Below, piece by piece: positions 9,560-22,041 of a stretch of DNA of 60,000 nt. A program made the translations under genes and the position numbers. A model generated the notes under the pieces. The model worked only from the letters and a program-made list of their open reading frames with translations, ran no database searches and had not been told where the DNA came from. The stretch is from the NCBI RefSeq assembly GCF_963678635.1, contig NC_087064.1:78286512-78346511 (forward strand), given 5' to 3'. The stretch's first letter is position 1, and every line of letters begins with the position of its first letter. The DNA comes from Symsagittifera roscoffensis. Taxonomy: Eukaryota; Xenacoelomorpha; Acoela; Convolutidae.

Positions 9560-10175
9560 ATTGAACTGAAGCAGATTGAACCAGGATTGTGTCCAAGTAT
9601 TATTAATATAGTTTTAGCCATGAACCACAACATTCAAGGATGTCTACGTGCCCAAGCATTTGAATATAAAAAAGCTATGTATCAAAGGATAAAAATACTC
9701 AAAAAATTGCCGTTCATCTACCTGAGAACCAATCAGTGTTTATCAATCAAAGTTCTGACTTTAGTCTCATTTTTGGTTGTGATTTAGAAAAAAATCAAAC
9801 AGGGGTTACTATAAAAGGAAAAGGACTACATTATCCTCAGTGATCTTATGACATTATAAGAATACATTCTTTGATGATATGTAGTGATTTTATAGAATAT
9901 AACATAGTCGGTGAAACAAAAACTCCCTTATTGCGTTGTATTACTTTCATCCCCAAAGTAGAATGGTGAGATAAAAATTCTACATGACAGTACATGAATT
10001 ATCAGTCCTCTACAAATTTACAGTTTAAACAACTGTTAAAAAACACTTTCCATAGAATAGAATAGTGTCAAGATAGAACTATGAGAAAGTACAGGCGAAA
10101 GAATTTCTTTCGTGTTCATGGGAATTACCCGAATTGTTCTCTTAATCCGCAAGATTTCGAATAAGCATTTTTGAT
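9560..10175 (+). pseudogene. Polinton minor capsid (penton) protein, decayed
   Basis: Penton-type minor capsid proteins of Polinton/Maverick elements are single jelly-roll proteins that would sit at capsid vertices. From about 9570 the plus strand reads a CPSIINIVLAMN segment, then, one frame away, a stretch near 9740-9970 with FSLIFGCDLEKN and the diagnostic VGETKTPLLRCITF (family pattern VGDxKxPLLR). Near 9990-10060 it reads YMNYQSSTNLQFKQLL. Two or more frameshifts and stops (TGA near 9838 and 9972) break it. It precedes a pVI-like and a major capsid pseudogene on the same strand, the order seen in the intact-type element at 46-50 kb. Its sequence differs from that element's penton, so it comes from another lineage. 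Confidence 0.7.
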
Positions 10176-10227
10176 TTAAACTTCAGAAATGATTAAAGAT
10201 TCATTTAAAGAAATGATTGCTCAATAT

Positions 10228-10515
10228 TCAGCTAATTTTCCTAGTTTTGGAGCTCTTGCGAAAACTTTTGGGAGAACTGAAATCCCCCAATTGCAACTTC
10301 AATTTTTTTAAAACAAAATATAGTCAATGGTGCAAAAAGAAATGGAGCAGATTTATTTGAAATCGCTGCTCCAGAGATTGGAGAAGTTGTATGTGGACGC
10401 AAAAATCTCGAAACATGTGTGAAAGATATGTGGACAAAAACCGTTCGGAAACAACTGGGAGGTGGAAAAAAATTCAAGCGTAGAGTTGGTAGAAAGAGAT
10501 TCAGTTCTTGAAAAA
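10228..10515 (+). pseudogene. Polinton small basic pVI-like capsid protein, decayed
   Basis: Small glycine/alanine-rich proteins with basic tails follow the penton gene in Polintons and are compared with adenovirus pVI/pX. Here the plus strand reads FGALAKTFGRTEIP, then after a frame change LFEIAAPEIGEVV, and finally a Lys/Arg tail (KKFKRRVGRKR) before a stop near 10509. The gene at 48.19-48.44 kb has the matching pieces FGALAMGIGR and AAPELIDIATRK. At least one frameshift is present. Confidence 0.65.
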
Positions 10516-10544
10516 CAGTCGCTCCCGCAAAGGCAATTTTGACA

Positions 10545-11735
10545 ATGTAAAATGGATATGAACCAAAATAGTTATTTTTGGTACGAAGTTTTTACAAAGT
10601 CTTCGTAGGAGATTTTTGATAAAATTCCAGTTTTCGAAAGAATTATGTCTTTTATAAATCAAAAAATATTCACAATTAGTTCTCTAGATGAAAGCAGTTT
10701 TGAATTTGAAATTGAAACGCATCGTAATCTCTAAATGGATATTCGCGATGCCCATCTTAGTTTAAAGCTCATTTTGACAAAAGGAGATTGTTTGGTGCCT
10801 TCAAGTGAGTAAAAGCAAAACATGAATCAAAACTCGAGAATGATTCAGATGATGAACCAGATCCTTACTCAACTTATGTAAACAATCTACTTTTTTCACT
10901 AATCTCCAATTGTGAAGTTTATTTTAACATCACAATGGTTTACAACGCCAATGGATTACATCCACATGAGGTACAAATATCGAACGAATTCAACTCATCG
11001 GCAGTGAGTAGAAAAGGAATACTTGCTTGTCATGGATACAGTTTAGAAGAAGTCCTGATGCATTTGACATGCATCCGCTCACTGATAGAGCAAAATCTTT
11101 AAAAACAGGGATAATTTTTTCACTTTTTGTGAGGCTATCCTTTGATTTGTTCACTTTGTTGCTACAAAGTACCAAAAGTCGAAGGAAACTAATCCGAGAA
11201 TTAGCGAAAATAAGTTGCTACCAAATACCAAAAGTTGAATTAAACTAACTCGAGCTAGACCAAATTTTTACATGCTATCTGATAATTCAAAAGTTAGTCT
11301 GAAAATTGTTCACCAGAAGAAACTTAGGTGCTGAACCTAATCATCAATACTTGCAATGGAACCTGGAAAGAGAACTCACTCAATACAGTTACATGAAAAT
11401 TATGGCGGGTTATTTTTAAGAAAACCCTTTCGGCTATCAACAGTTTCATTCGAGAGACAACTTCTCATTGTCGTCCTTACGTTACAACAAAGAAAGTAAT
11501 GCAATTTAACGAAGATTTTCCAGCTCTTTCTATGGAAGATTTTGAAAATCACTATAATTTTTTCAAACTTGACTTCAAAACATGATGCAGCTAAACAGTT
11601 GCATTATCCAGAACTTAGTGGAGAACCCTTGAGATTAGAAAATTTTTTGCCAGGTTTCCGTGGAGTAAGTAACCGAAGTGATAGTCTAGCAGTTGCATGA
11701 GCCTCGTGACTCTGGTTTTGATAGGTTGAGACCGG
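10545..11735 (+). pseudogene. Polinton major capsid protein (double jelly-roll, F54H12.2-like), decayed
   Basis: The major capsid protein of Polintons is a double jelly-roll protein that builds the shell. Fragments lie in order in all three plus-strand frames: IETHRNL and MDIRDAHLSLKLILTKGD near 10710-10800, YNANGLHPHEVQ near 10940-10980, DAFDMHPLTDRA near 11050-11100, the ~74-codon open stretch 11027-11248, AEPNHQYLQWNLERE near 11330-11370, RPYVTTKKVMQFNEDFPAL near 11475-11530, and HYPELSGEPLRLE with VTEVIV near 11610-11690. Many frameshifts make it non-functional. The part from about 11280 onward is duplicated at 21312-21740. Confidence 0.75.
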
Positions 11736-14700
11736 ATTAGGGCTCATTGCACACACTCAACGAGTAAAAAAGCTAGGATTTTTGCGATACAAAGCTTAAG
11801 AAAATTCGGACTGTATTATTAGCGTCGAATACTCGCTGCAGGAACAAGCCAAAAACATATATAAATTATATTGACATTATCAAGATTTTTCTTTTTAAAG
11901 TAAAGATGTTCAGCTTCATTGACTTGGTATACACAATGAAGCAGGGATAAGTTATTCCCCTTTTAATGTAGAAGCAAATAATTGGTTGAATCAATGTGAA
12001 AGTAAAGTCACAGCCATGTCAAGCTAAGTTGGTCCGCGATTGAAAGTTTTTAGGCTTACGGCAAGAAAATAAATTAAAAAAGTTTCGTATATTTTGATCT
12101 TTTTTTAGTGGATGTGAGGTACTGAAAACCTAAATATTTATCCAGTTAATGTCTGCAAATGTTTTCTTTGTTTGTTGCATTTGTGATAGTAATTTGCAAA
12201 AAAGCATTTGTTGTTTGAATTCTTTGGAAAAGTGGTAACGAACTATTTCTTTCGTGTGTATTTATATTTTATTTACTGTAGAATATGCTGTAATTAGGTA
12301 TATAAAATGTTAAAAAAGGTAACTTCAAGGATATAGCGTTTTTATTTATCTGAGTAACATATCTGTAACAGTTTTACTTAGAAAAATTTGGTTTTCGATT
12401 GTTTTTGTTCTTGTATTTGAAATTTGGTTTTTCCAAATCTCAATATTGTACCTTGCGTTTTTGCTAACTTACACTTTGTTTAATGAAGTGTCACGAATGG
12501 ACTTATTCATTAAATTTCTGTCCTTCTTTATCTGTTTATGATGATTGGTTTGCGCTTGTGCCAACTATTATTCCATTTTTAGTCGTGGAGATTGAGCAAA
12601 AATTGAATATTTTGATTTTTATAGGGGAAATTTCACATCCGATTTTTCGGTTGATCTTTCTGTTATTTGTATCGTTTGTTGATTTTGTAAAAGCACTGGT
12701 ATGTTCGTGAGGTGTTATCGGATGCGGAGCATCTCATCTATCAGGCATTTGACTGTTTTCGAGCCATTTCTATAATTGATTTTGATAAAAAGTGGATCAG
12801 ACAGAGGTTTCATATTCATTTTCTATGCTCAAAATTTTGAGCATTGGCGTGGTTTCTGTATCTCTATTGCTATCTGAGCTATTACATTAAATATGATTTT
12901 GTTGTAATTTTGGGATGTCATTTGTTTCAATCACTGGGGGATCAGCAGTCGTTTCAGAGTTGTGTTGCGATTCTGTGTCTGTATTTTCGTCATTCATAAA
13001 ACCAGTTTTTGTGCAATCGATTGTGAATTTTTGTGCAATTTCTGTTTGAGAATCCTAAATAATGTGTTTACCTGATGTAGTGCTTGAATGTTTGGAACAG
13101 TTTTTAATTCTAGTTTTTTTCTTCTTGTCGTATTATGATACCTGCTTGTTCTAGTCTCTCTAAAAATTTCCAAAAACCGATATCTGGTTCGCGAACTGAA
13201 GGATGTAAGGCTTTTTTTTTGCAATTGCGGTGTTGATAACTTCTTCAAAATTTATCTATAATTTTAGTGGTAAAAATGTGAATTTTTGGTTTTTGCAATC
13301 CTGATTACCAGAAGAGTGAGCTTTTTGTACCAATGTTTCTTTTTTCCGCTAATAGTTTTTTTGGTTTCGTTCAGAAATCTGCGGATTTCATTACTTAATA
13401 CTCTCTGGTGTTGGATTTTTTTTCGGAGTCGATTATTTTTCAAAAAAACTTATAAATCGTTTCCGATCGGAATTTGAGCTACTCCGTCGTGTGTTGCTTG
13501 AAGTATGGCTATATGTCAACGAATCCAATTTTGGTGAAGAGGAGCATTCATTTATAGGTTCTGGCCCTAGAATAAAAATTAGATTTGATTTTATGGCATT
13601 CGATCAATTTTTTACAGTTTTCAACGACTATTTCTAAGAAAACTATCAGAGATTTCTTTGATGTATTTGATCCTTACCCAAAACGTATGGACTCGTTGCC
13701 CTTTGCAGTCAATCTCCTCTGTTTGGTGTTTATTTGAATTTTGTGAGCTGGCATCTACTGGTCTCATGTTGTTAGTAAATAATATCACAATGGCGTTTCT
13801 TTTCTTCTTGCTTCTGGTTGGTAACTTTCAGTAGACATTGAATTTTAGGTTTTTTTTTTTGGTTTGACTGGTAGAATCCGGTTCGGTAACTGGATGATCA
13901 ATTGTTTGCCTGACCAAGTACGGTTTGAAAAAGTCTGGTTGTTCGTCAAGGTGCCATTGCTTTTTCTTTTGATGGCTGTTGGTTTTTACAATAAAACTCT
14001 TCCTCATCTGAGATATTGTTTTGATTCAGTTGTCAATAATATTTTTTGTTTTAAGAGTATAGATTTTTTTTTCAAATTGTCTGGCTAAAACAGTCATAGT
14101 TATGGTTTGAAGAATTATTTCCTCTTTGATGTTTTCTTTTGAAAGTACGATTTTTGGTTATACTTCTAAGTGTTTGATAATCTATCGATGTACGACTACT
14201 AGCGGGAATTTGTTTAGCTGTGGTGTTACTCGCCTTATTATAACAATTTCTTCTGTGAATGGTGAAGGGGTATGTAAAATTTTTGTCAAATTAGTGTGGC
14301 TGTTTCATCTAAAGTCTCTTTTGTAGGAATGAATGTTGGGCTTAAACTTTTTCTTCTATGTTTTTCTGTTCTGTTTAAAAAACTGTGTAATAATTTTTTG
14401 GTGATGTATTTGTTGTCAATGCAATGAACTTAAATAATCTTCATAGACTGAAGCTGTTTAAAATATAAATTATATTAGCATTTGTTATATCAAAAAGTTT
14501 TTATTGTATCATTCAGGGTCCCAATCATAATCTGATTGACCTGCCAGGATTGTTTCATCGACACAGCTTAAGTGAAATTTCTTTCATTATTGTTCTATGA
14601 TATCTGAAACATGTTCAAGGTAGCCAATGATGAACAATGCTAAAACAAATTTAAAGATCAGGTTTTTAATAGCGGGTTTGCCGAGGTTTTCTCGGATTGA

Positions 14701-15140
14701 ATCTGAAACATTTCAAAATACGTATACTTTTTCTTACTTTTGAATATCGTCTTGTTCGAGGTGGGGATGCATAAATGTTTTATTTTAGCCTAGGATGAAA
14801 AACTAACTGGAAATTATTGCAAAATTATCATTTGTGGGAATGGAACTTGCTCATTTTGATTTTTGATGTATTCTTTTTTGGGTGTTTCCAGTGAAACTTT
14901 CTAAAGACTCACCACTATGTCATCTGTTTGTGCAATATGTGATAAGATTCTTTTCCTAATTTTTCAATAGTAAGAGTTCATCTTACCCGACAAAGTATTC
15001 AGGGATTCGGTACAGGGATTAAAATAATTCAAAAGAATGTTGAAAAAAAACTGGATATAGAAGCTTAGAAATGTTACTTTTAAGAAACCTAAAGTTTTCA
15101 CAACAAAAAAAGAAAAGTTTTGGAAAAGCGGTAAAACTTT
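11280..15140. repeat. Large duplicated block, copy A
   Basis: This stretch matches 21312-26611 in the same orientation, from inside the capsid pseudogene to the assembly gap. The copies differ by scattered substitutions, small indels, ~160-180 bp around 13330-13500 that copy B lacks, and a LINE inserted only in copy B. Beyond the capsid tail the plus strand is T/G-rich, and fragments such as VPNIQALH are shared in the same minus-strand frame in both copies (13078-13110 and 24780-24810). That suggests an old minus-strand coding region that I cannot identify. Confidence 0.85.
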
Positions 15141-15400
15141 TATAGAGATGACAGAAATTTCATTTAAGAAATGAGGCAGATTGTTTTAGAGTGATCATTC
15201 AGAAAGTAATTTGAATTATTCCAGAGTTTTTTAGATTTTTATTATTCGTTTATGCAAGGTTGCATTTCTGTATTGCATTTTAGCAGAGGGTTGGAAATTG
15301 AAAGGTATTAGAGGTCTCAAAGTTATTTGACTTTTTCATTGTTAACGAGAGGTTTTTGTGTGATATTTTGCTTGAAGCTGTGTGATTTTGATAACATTTA
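11736..15400 (-). other. Eroded, unidentified A/C-rich minus-strand coding tract
   Basis: There is no intact gene. The minus strand is A/C-rich, and a stretch at 12994-13248 is open for 84 codons and has a counterpart at 24710-24955 sharing VPNIQALH. The minus strand of 13700-14000 matches 25255-25536 (shared RKQLNIQLPNQILPVKP-like text). These look like remains of a retroelement polyprotein, but no protease, reverse transcriptase or envelope motif is visible. Confidence 0.35.
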
Positions 15401-15419
15401 CTCTTGTTCAAAATTTTTC

Positions 15420-16320
15420 TCTGTTGGTTTTTCTCTAAACTCGTAGGGTCTTTCTCGAAGTGGTTGCATTTTTCGATTTTCTTGTGTATATTGTGAAATC
15501 AGTTAATAGTTCAAACGTTACAATGTTTGAATGTTGATTCGTGGTTGAATAATTTTTCTAGTTAAGAAATTCTTGGTGTTTTTGTAGTTTGTAATATTAT
15601 GCTTTTAGTTCTATTTTAAATTCATTCGAATTGACAATCAGATAAATTTTTTGAAATTGTGGGTGACAAAGTTGATCATCTTTGGGTGCATGAGACGGTA
15701 AATTATAATAACACACTGATTTTTTTTGATGATTTACGATATTCCTGTAGATTCTAAATAAAATAGCCTTTTACAAGGCTTTTAGACAGAAACCATTTTG
15801 TCTGCTGATAAACCAAGCTCGTAGTAATTTGTGAAGTGTAAGCGAATGTTGATCATTCGGTCTATTTACTGTCAACTTCGTTTATAATACGTCATAAGTT
15901 TTCTTGTAATGATCAATTCATGCTTTCAGCTAGTCCAAATGTCCACGGAGCAGACGAAAAATTTAGTTGGTGTTTGATTGTTAATAAGTGGCAATTGGTT
16001 GGAAAAGATTGAACTGTTAACATTGTTGTACGCTTGAAGTAGAAGTTGTTGAAGGTGAAGAAAAGTTCTGTTGCTGGAGAAGATGATGAAGTCTCTGATG
16101 GAGTTTCAGCTGGGATAAGAACTATGTTTAGATCACTTTGTGGGTAGTTTTTTGTTATCCAACGTGGATGACGTTGTGAGGGTGATGAAGGGTAAAATTT
16201 GTTGTCTAACAGTTTTGTATAATAAGAGTATAATCTGTATCTGTTGGTATATGTGGTGTTTATGTTACTTAGTCTTTGTTTGGATGTGTAGAGGTGGCTG
16301 ATACAATTTTTGAATGTCAT
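15420..16320 (-). pseudogene. Retroviral-type integrase remnant, copy 1
   Basis: Integrases insert LTR-retroelement DNA into chromosomes. A 135-codon open stretch (15913-16320) ends in SAPWTFGLAESMN, which resembles the GLxExxN region at the end of the catalytic core in LTR-element integrases. Further along the same strand, broken frames give FAYTSQITTSL and LRKDPTSL, which resemble the post-core region. The same motif recurs in three other blocks nearby (18150, 20880 and, by flanking match, 26812), so it is a repeated element. It is not the DDE-core type of the Polintons. Family assignment is uncertain. Confidence 0.42.
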
Positions 16321-16904
16321 ATTGAAAAAATTGATGGTTCTGATGGTGACCTCCTATTGAAATGATTTCTTGGTGTTGAAAAAGTTCCGTCTTGGGTGGT
16401 TAATTCGTCTATCTATTGTTTATCCTTCTCTTTAATTTTGGCTTTGATGTCCTATTAGTGCTAAATATTGTGAAACTGATGAATGAATCAATATGTCGGT
16501 TGGTATTGCGGTTCACTTCATGGTGCAAATTGACGTGTAAGTGTTAATAGCTCTGAAAATGGTACTTATTGACCCTCAAGAGTGTAAGTGTTTTATATAT
16601 ATGTAACTCTGGTTGGTTTCTGCGGTTTTATTGGAGATATGTTTCGACTATCAGATCCGGGGAAGAGTGGAATTGGGTTTTCAACTGGATGGGTCTGAAT
16701 TTGATGGATCTGAAATTGATGTTTGCTATTAGGAAATCAACTAGTGGTTTTTTTAGGCAGTAAAAAAAGTGAAAATTAGTTATGATAACATAAGTTATAA
16801 TAATAGTTATAATAAGAGTATTGAAAGAAACAGAAACTCAGAAGTTCTTATTAAAGAGATGTCTTACAAGGGAAGTTGAGTTATGATAAGGTTTTTTTAC
16901 TTAT
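16321..16904. repeat. Arm-like repeat and linker
   Basis: 16610-16770 is a third, more diverged copy of the palindrome arm found at 18574-18789 and 18800-19015, here on the plus strand (shared words TTTCTGCGGTTTTATTGG and ATATGTTTCGA). The remainder shows no gene. Confidence 0.6.
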
Positions 16905-18573
16905 AATTTTAAAAATAAATAGAAAATAGAAAACTGGATACAAAAGCTGAAAAAAATTACTTTAGAGAATTCCAAAATTTTAAAAAAATTTAGAGAATAC
17001 AATATATTTACAAGATTCGAGGCAATTTTTTCTAGAGTGTTCATTCAGAAAATGATTTAGAACAAAGTGATTCCGAGAGCTCTTAAGAAAACCAGTTTTC
17101 TTTTAATCAAAACTGCATTTGTTTCTTGGCTTTCGATGTGGGTGTTGGAAATTGATAGGTTTTGGTGAAGGACAGTCTGAAGGTTTCAAAAATAAGTTGA
17201 ATTTTTTATTATTCTTTTACTTGATAAAGAGGAATTTTAGCTTTAACTGTGTGATTTTAACCGTTTCTACTATAGGCTAGTTAATTTTTTTCTTTTGAGA
17301 GTATTGAGAATGTTAGCTCTTTCTATTTTGTTGTTTTTTTTTTCAGGCTTGTTGGAAGGAATATAAATTTCGAAAAAGAATTTTTTTATAGACATCTATG
17401 CGAGAGTTGTTTTCATTTCTGACGTGGAGGTCTTGAGTTTCGAATCAAAATTCTAGTTTGAATTTGAGAACAGCCGCAAATAAAAAGAATGAAATGTTGT
17501 AACTGTTCAGTTTTTTTCATGATTTCTCTTCATTGAAAACAAATGAAGTCCGAAACGAAGTAAAATTTAAATAGAACAGTTTTACTTATCCATTCATCTG
17601 AATATCAATGAAGCTTTTTAATCCGTTGAGACAATCATTTGAACGAAACTTATCTGTCATGTTTCTATACATGTATTGTGAAATTCTCTTTTTTTTCAAA
17701 TCTTTTGATTGTCGAAAAAAAATTGTTTTTGTTTCTTGATTGGTTTCGTAGTTTAGAAGAGTGCCGAAGTAAATATTTTCCTTACAATTCCGATATATTT
17801 ATCTCTACTTGTAATTAATTTGTATTCTTTGTATGACAGTGCAGTGAGTTTAGTCGTTTGGGTGTTGTAATTGCTTCATTTTTTTTCTGATTAGGTTTCA
17901 ATTTTTGACAGTGTTGTTAAATGTTCTGGAAGGTTTTTAAATTTGTTTCTAGTGGTGATTCACAAAAGTGAAGTCCAGTAAATGAGGTTAAATGTCTTGA
18001 TTCTCGAACAGAGTTTTCTTTTGGATGGTTTTTAATTTGTGAAATGTAAGCTGGTGGGAATATTATAACGACCGTTGACCATTTGGTTTTTTTTGTCATT
18101 TTGTTTGTCATAAATCATGAATATTCTTGTATAAAGTCATTCATGCTTTCAGCAAGTCCAATTGTCCATGAAACATGTGCCGTTTTGTTTGTTTTCGATA
18201 TTTAATAAGTGGCATTAGGTGATGATGTTTTGCTTATAAACCCAATTGCGTTATGTGTTACAAGGATTTCGGGTAATTCAAACTTAGATATTCAATGTTT
18301 GTGAAGTGCTGTTTATGCAAAGCAAGCATTGCACTTTGTTAATGGGTTTAAAATTAGATAGTGCGTAAAAGTGTCCACTTTTAACATGAGATATGGTTTG
18401 CCTTCAAATGATAGTCATATTGATCCTTTCGTGTCAAATGATATCCGGTGACTAAAACAAACACAATGTCCCTAAATTCTTGTTTTTCTCCTAGTTGTTT
18501 TTGATGTGGGAAAGGCATGATCTAGCGACAAGTAGGACAGTCATTACAAAGTGTTTTAATGAAAATTAGTTAT
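16905..18573 (-). pseudogene. Integrase-like block, copy 2
   Basis: It matches 19170-21290 in the same orientation, though copy 3 has ~450 bp (20280-20760) that is missing here. Read on the minus strand from 18570 downward, there are fragments with a C-x2-C pair (DCPTC, like an integrase zinc-binding end), then FTNIEYLSLNYPKS, then WTIGLAESMN near 18150, then the 64-codon stretch 17917-18111. Stops and frameshifts throughout rule out a working gene. Confidence 0.45.
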
Positions 18574-19015
18574 AAGCGATCACTAGTCGTATTCCTAATA
18601 GCAATCATCAAACTGAGATCCATTCAATTCAGATCCATCCATTTCAAAACCGAATTCCACCCTCCCCCCTGAGAACTGATATTCGAAACATATCTCCAAT
18701 AAAACCGCAGAAACCAACCAATTAAAATTCATTTCTAAATCTTTCAGTAATCTGCTCTCATCAAATATCACTGGACATATTGGTTTACTTCACAAATGCA
18801 GTAAACCAATATGTCCTGTGATATTTGATGAGAGCAGATTACGGAAAGATATAGAAATGAACTTTAACTGGTCGGTTTCTGCGGTTTTATTGGAGATATG
18901 TTTCGAATATCAGTTCACCGGGGGGAGGGTGGAATTCGGTTTTGAAATGAATGGATCTGAATTGAATGGATCTCAACCTGATGATTGCTATTAGGAATAC
19001 AACTAGTGATCGCTT
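18574..19015. repeat. Large near-perfect palindrome, 216-bp arms with 10-base spacer
   Basis: The left arm (18574-18789) and right arm (18800-19015) are reverse complements over about 216 bp with few mismatches, around the spacer TCACAAATGC. Shared landmarks are GCGATCACTAGT, the C-rich/G-rich runs, and AGTAAACCAATATGTCC next to the spacer. The plus-strand copies of the arm at 16610 and 27166 show that the left arm is the inverted one. The structure can extrude as a long hairpin. Confidence 0.9.
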
Positions 19016-21300
19016 TAGGCAGTAGAACGTGTAAGAATTAGTTATGATAACATTATTACAATAAAAATTATATTAAGAGTATTGAAAAAAACAGAAACTC
19101 AGAAGTTCTAATTAGAAAGATGGCTTACAAGTGAGGTTCATTTATGATAAGGATTTTTACTCACAAAAGTGGCCAAGGATTTGGGATAAGGATAGATATA
19201 AATTTCAAAAAATAAAAAATGGAAAACTGGATAAAAAAGCTAAAAAAGTTACTATAGAGAATTCCAAAATTCTAGAAAACATAGAGAATATAAATCCTTT
19301 TCAAGAGTCGAGGCAATTTTTTCTAGAGTGTTCATTAAGAAAGTGATTTAGAAGAAAGTGATTCAGAGGGCTGTTACGAATACAGTTTTCCCTTAATCAA
19401 GTTTGCATTTGTTTCTTGAATTTCAATGGGGGTGTTGGAAATTGGTAGTTTTTGCTGAAGAACAGTCTGGAGATTTTCAAAAAAAGTTGAAAATTTTATT
19501 ATTCTTTTACTTGACAAAGAAAAGTTTTAGCTTTAACTGTGTGATTTTAACAGTTTTCACTATAGGCTAGTTAATTTTTTTCTTTTGAGAATATTGAGAC
19601 TGTTAGTTCTTTGTAATTTGTTGAGTTTTTCTCAAACTTGTTGGAAGGAGTATAAATTTTGAGAAGAATCTTGTTTAGACTACAAATAAGAAGGTTGTTT
19701 TTTTTTGACGTGGAGTGCCTGAGTTTCGAATAAAAGTTCTAGATTGAATTTGAAAAGAGTCGTTCAAACGAAAGTTGGGGCAAATAAAAAGGTGAAATGT
19801 TGTAATTGTTTATTTTCTTGATTTCTCTTCATTGAAAACAAATGAAGTCTGAAAAAAATTAAAAAGTTTAATAGAAAAGTTTTACTTTTCCAATCATTTG
19901 AATTTCATTGAAGTTTTTTTATCCCTTGGGGACATTATTTGAAAGACACATATCTGTCATGTTTCTATACATGTATAGAGGAATTCTTTTTTTTCATATT
20001 TTTTTGTTTCGTAGTTAAGAAGAGTGCCGAAATAAAAATTTTCCTTTTAATTCCGATATCACTATCGCTACTTGTAATTAATTGGTATTCTATTGTATGA
20101 CAGTGCAATGAGTTTAGTCGTTTGGGTGTTGTAATTGCTTCTTTTTTCTCTGATCAGGTTTCAATTTTTTACAGTGTTGTGGAATGTTCTGGAAGTTTTT
20201 TTTAATTGTTTCTAGTGGCGATTCACAAAAAGGAAGTCCAGTAAAAGAGGCTAAACGTCTTGATTCTCGAACAATTTTTTTGACATGGTATGGAAAGTTT
20301 TTTCTAAGTTATAACTTTCTTTTCTATTTTGGTGAATGAACTTTGATTTAATATCGGTTGGTTTTTCTATAAATTCGTATGATCCTTCTCGAAGATATGG
20401 CACTTTTTTTCAATTTTGCTATAGATTCGGAAAATATATGTGTAAGTAAAAATGTTGCAATGTAAATACAAATGATCGGTGAATGAATGTTTTTTCTATC
20501 TAATAATTTTTTTGGGATTTTCTCCTACAACTCATTTCATTTTTATTCTACTGAAAATTTATTCGCTATTAGTTTCAGATACTAATTTTTAAAATTCTTG
20601 GGTAGCAGAAAGGATTGTCATTGGGTCGAGTCAACGAGGCGGTAAACTATATTATACAGATTTTTTTTGGCGATTTACAAAACCCCTGTGAACATTTTCC
20701 TTTTAGAAAGTTTTTAGAGAGAAATTATATTTTTTGTTGATAAATTAATGGTTGTTGTAATTTGTGAAAGGTAAGCTGGTGGAAATAATTTAACGACCGT
20801 TGACCATTTGGAATTTTTTTGTCATTTCGTTTAACAAACATCATGAATATTCTTGAAATGAGCCATTCATGCTTTCAGCAAGTCCAATTGTCCATGGAAC
20901 CTGTGACGTTTTGTTTGTTTTTGATATTTAATAAGTGGCATTAGGTTATGATGTTTTGTTTATAAACCCATATGCGTTATGTGTTACAAGGACTTCGGGT
21001 AACTCAAACTTAGATATTCAATGTTTGTTAAGTGCGGTTTATGCATAACAAGTATTACAGTTTGGTAGTGGGTTCAAAATTAGATAGTGAGTAAAAGCGT
21101 CTACTTTTAACATGAGATATGATTTGCCTTCAAATAATAATCATATTGATCATTTCGTATTGATCATTTCGGATCATCCGGTGACTAAAACAAATACATT
21201 GTCCCTAATTTTTTGTTTTTCTTCTAGTTGTTTTTGAGGTGGGAAAGGCATGATCTAGCGACAAGTAGGACAGTCATTACAAAGTATTTTTGTTAAAAAT
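19016..21300 (-). pseudogene. Integrase-like block, copy 3
   Basis: It is homologous to 16905-18573 plus the segment shared with 15420-15900. The minus strand again has WTIGLAESMN-like text near 20880 and the DCPTC-type pair near 21265. The 71-codon plus-strand ORF at 19131-19346 is a shadow. The block is interrupted and non-functional. Confidence 0.45.
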
Positions 21301-21311
21301 GAGTGCATTTG

Positions 21312-21740
21312 TGATAATCCAAAAGTTAGTCTGAATATTGTTGGTTGTTAGATGTTTACTAGAAGAAGCTTAGTTGCTGAACCTAATCATCAATACTTGC
21401 AAGGGAACCTGGAAAGAGAACTTGCTCAATACATTTACATGGGAGTTATGGCGGGATCTTTTCAAGAAAACCCTTTCGGCTAACAACAATTTCATTCGAG
21501 AGACAACTTCTCATCGTCGTCCTTACATTACAACAAAGAAAGCAATGCAATTTAACGAAGATTTCCCAGCTCTTTCTATGGAACATTTTCGAAATCACTA
21601 ATTTTTTTTCAAACTTGACTTCAAAACATGATGCAGCTAAACAGTTGCATTATCCAGAACTTAGTGGAGAACCCTTGAGATTAGGAAATTTTTTGCCAGG
21701 TTTCCTTGGAGTTAGTAACCGAAGTGATAGTCTAGCAGTT
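21312..21740 (+). pseudogene. 3' part of Polinton major capsid gene, duplicated copy
   Basis: It corresponds to 11280-11735. Pieces such as RPYITTKKAMQFNEDFPAL (around 21513-21570), then HYPELSGEPLRL and VTEVIV-like text, lie in order, split by frameshifts. The 75-codon open stretch 21374-21601 covers most of it. No 5' half of the gene is present, so this copy was created by the block duplication and not by a separate transposon insertion. Confidence 0.7.
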
Positions 21741-21975
21741 GGGTGAGCCTCGTGACTCTGGTTTTGACAGGTTGAGACCGGATCGGGGCTCATTGCACAC
21801 ACTCAACGAGTAAAAAAAGTTGCGAATTTTGCGTTACAAAGCATAAGAAAACGTGAACTGTATTACTAGCGTCGAATACTTGCTGCAGGAACAAATCAAA
21901 TCATGTATAAGTTAAATTGACATTTGCAAGATTTTTCTTTTTAAATAAAAGATGTTCAGCTTCATTGACTTGGTA

Positions 21976-21976
<1 letters not shown>

Positions 21977-22040
<64 letters not shown>
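21977..22040. repeat. (TTG)n microsatellite, the LINE 3' tail
   Basis: About 21 uninterrupted GTT units; on the element's strand this is (CAA)n. It produces spurious poly-Gln, poly-Thr and poly-Val ORFs on both strands. Confidence 0.95.

Positions 22041-22041
<1 letters not shown>

Noticed and set aside
13286-14326. Several hydrophobic plus-strand ORFs (63-74 codons)
   Set aside because: They are T-rich shadows in the duplicated block and are not preserved as frames in copy B, except where the minus-strand text is.
15913-16320. Reading the SAPWTFGLAESMN fragment as the Polinton's own integrase
   Set aside because: It resembles the LTR-element type of integrase ending and recurs as a separate repeat; the true Polinton integrase C-terminus is at 49355-49669.
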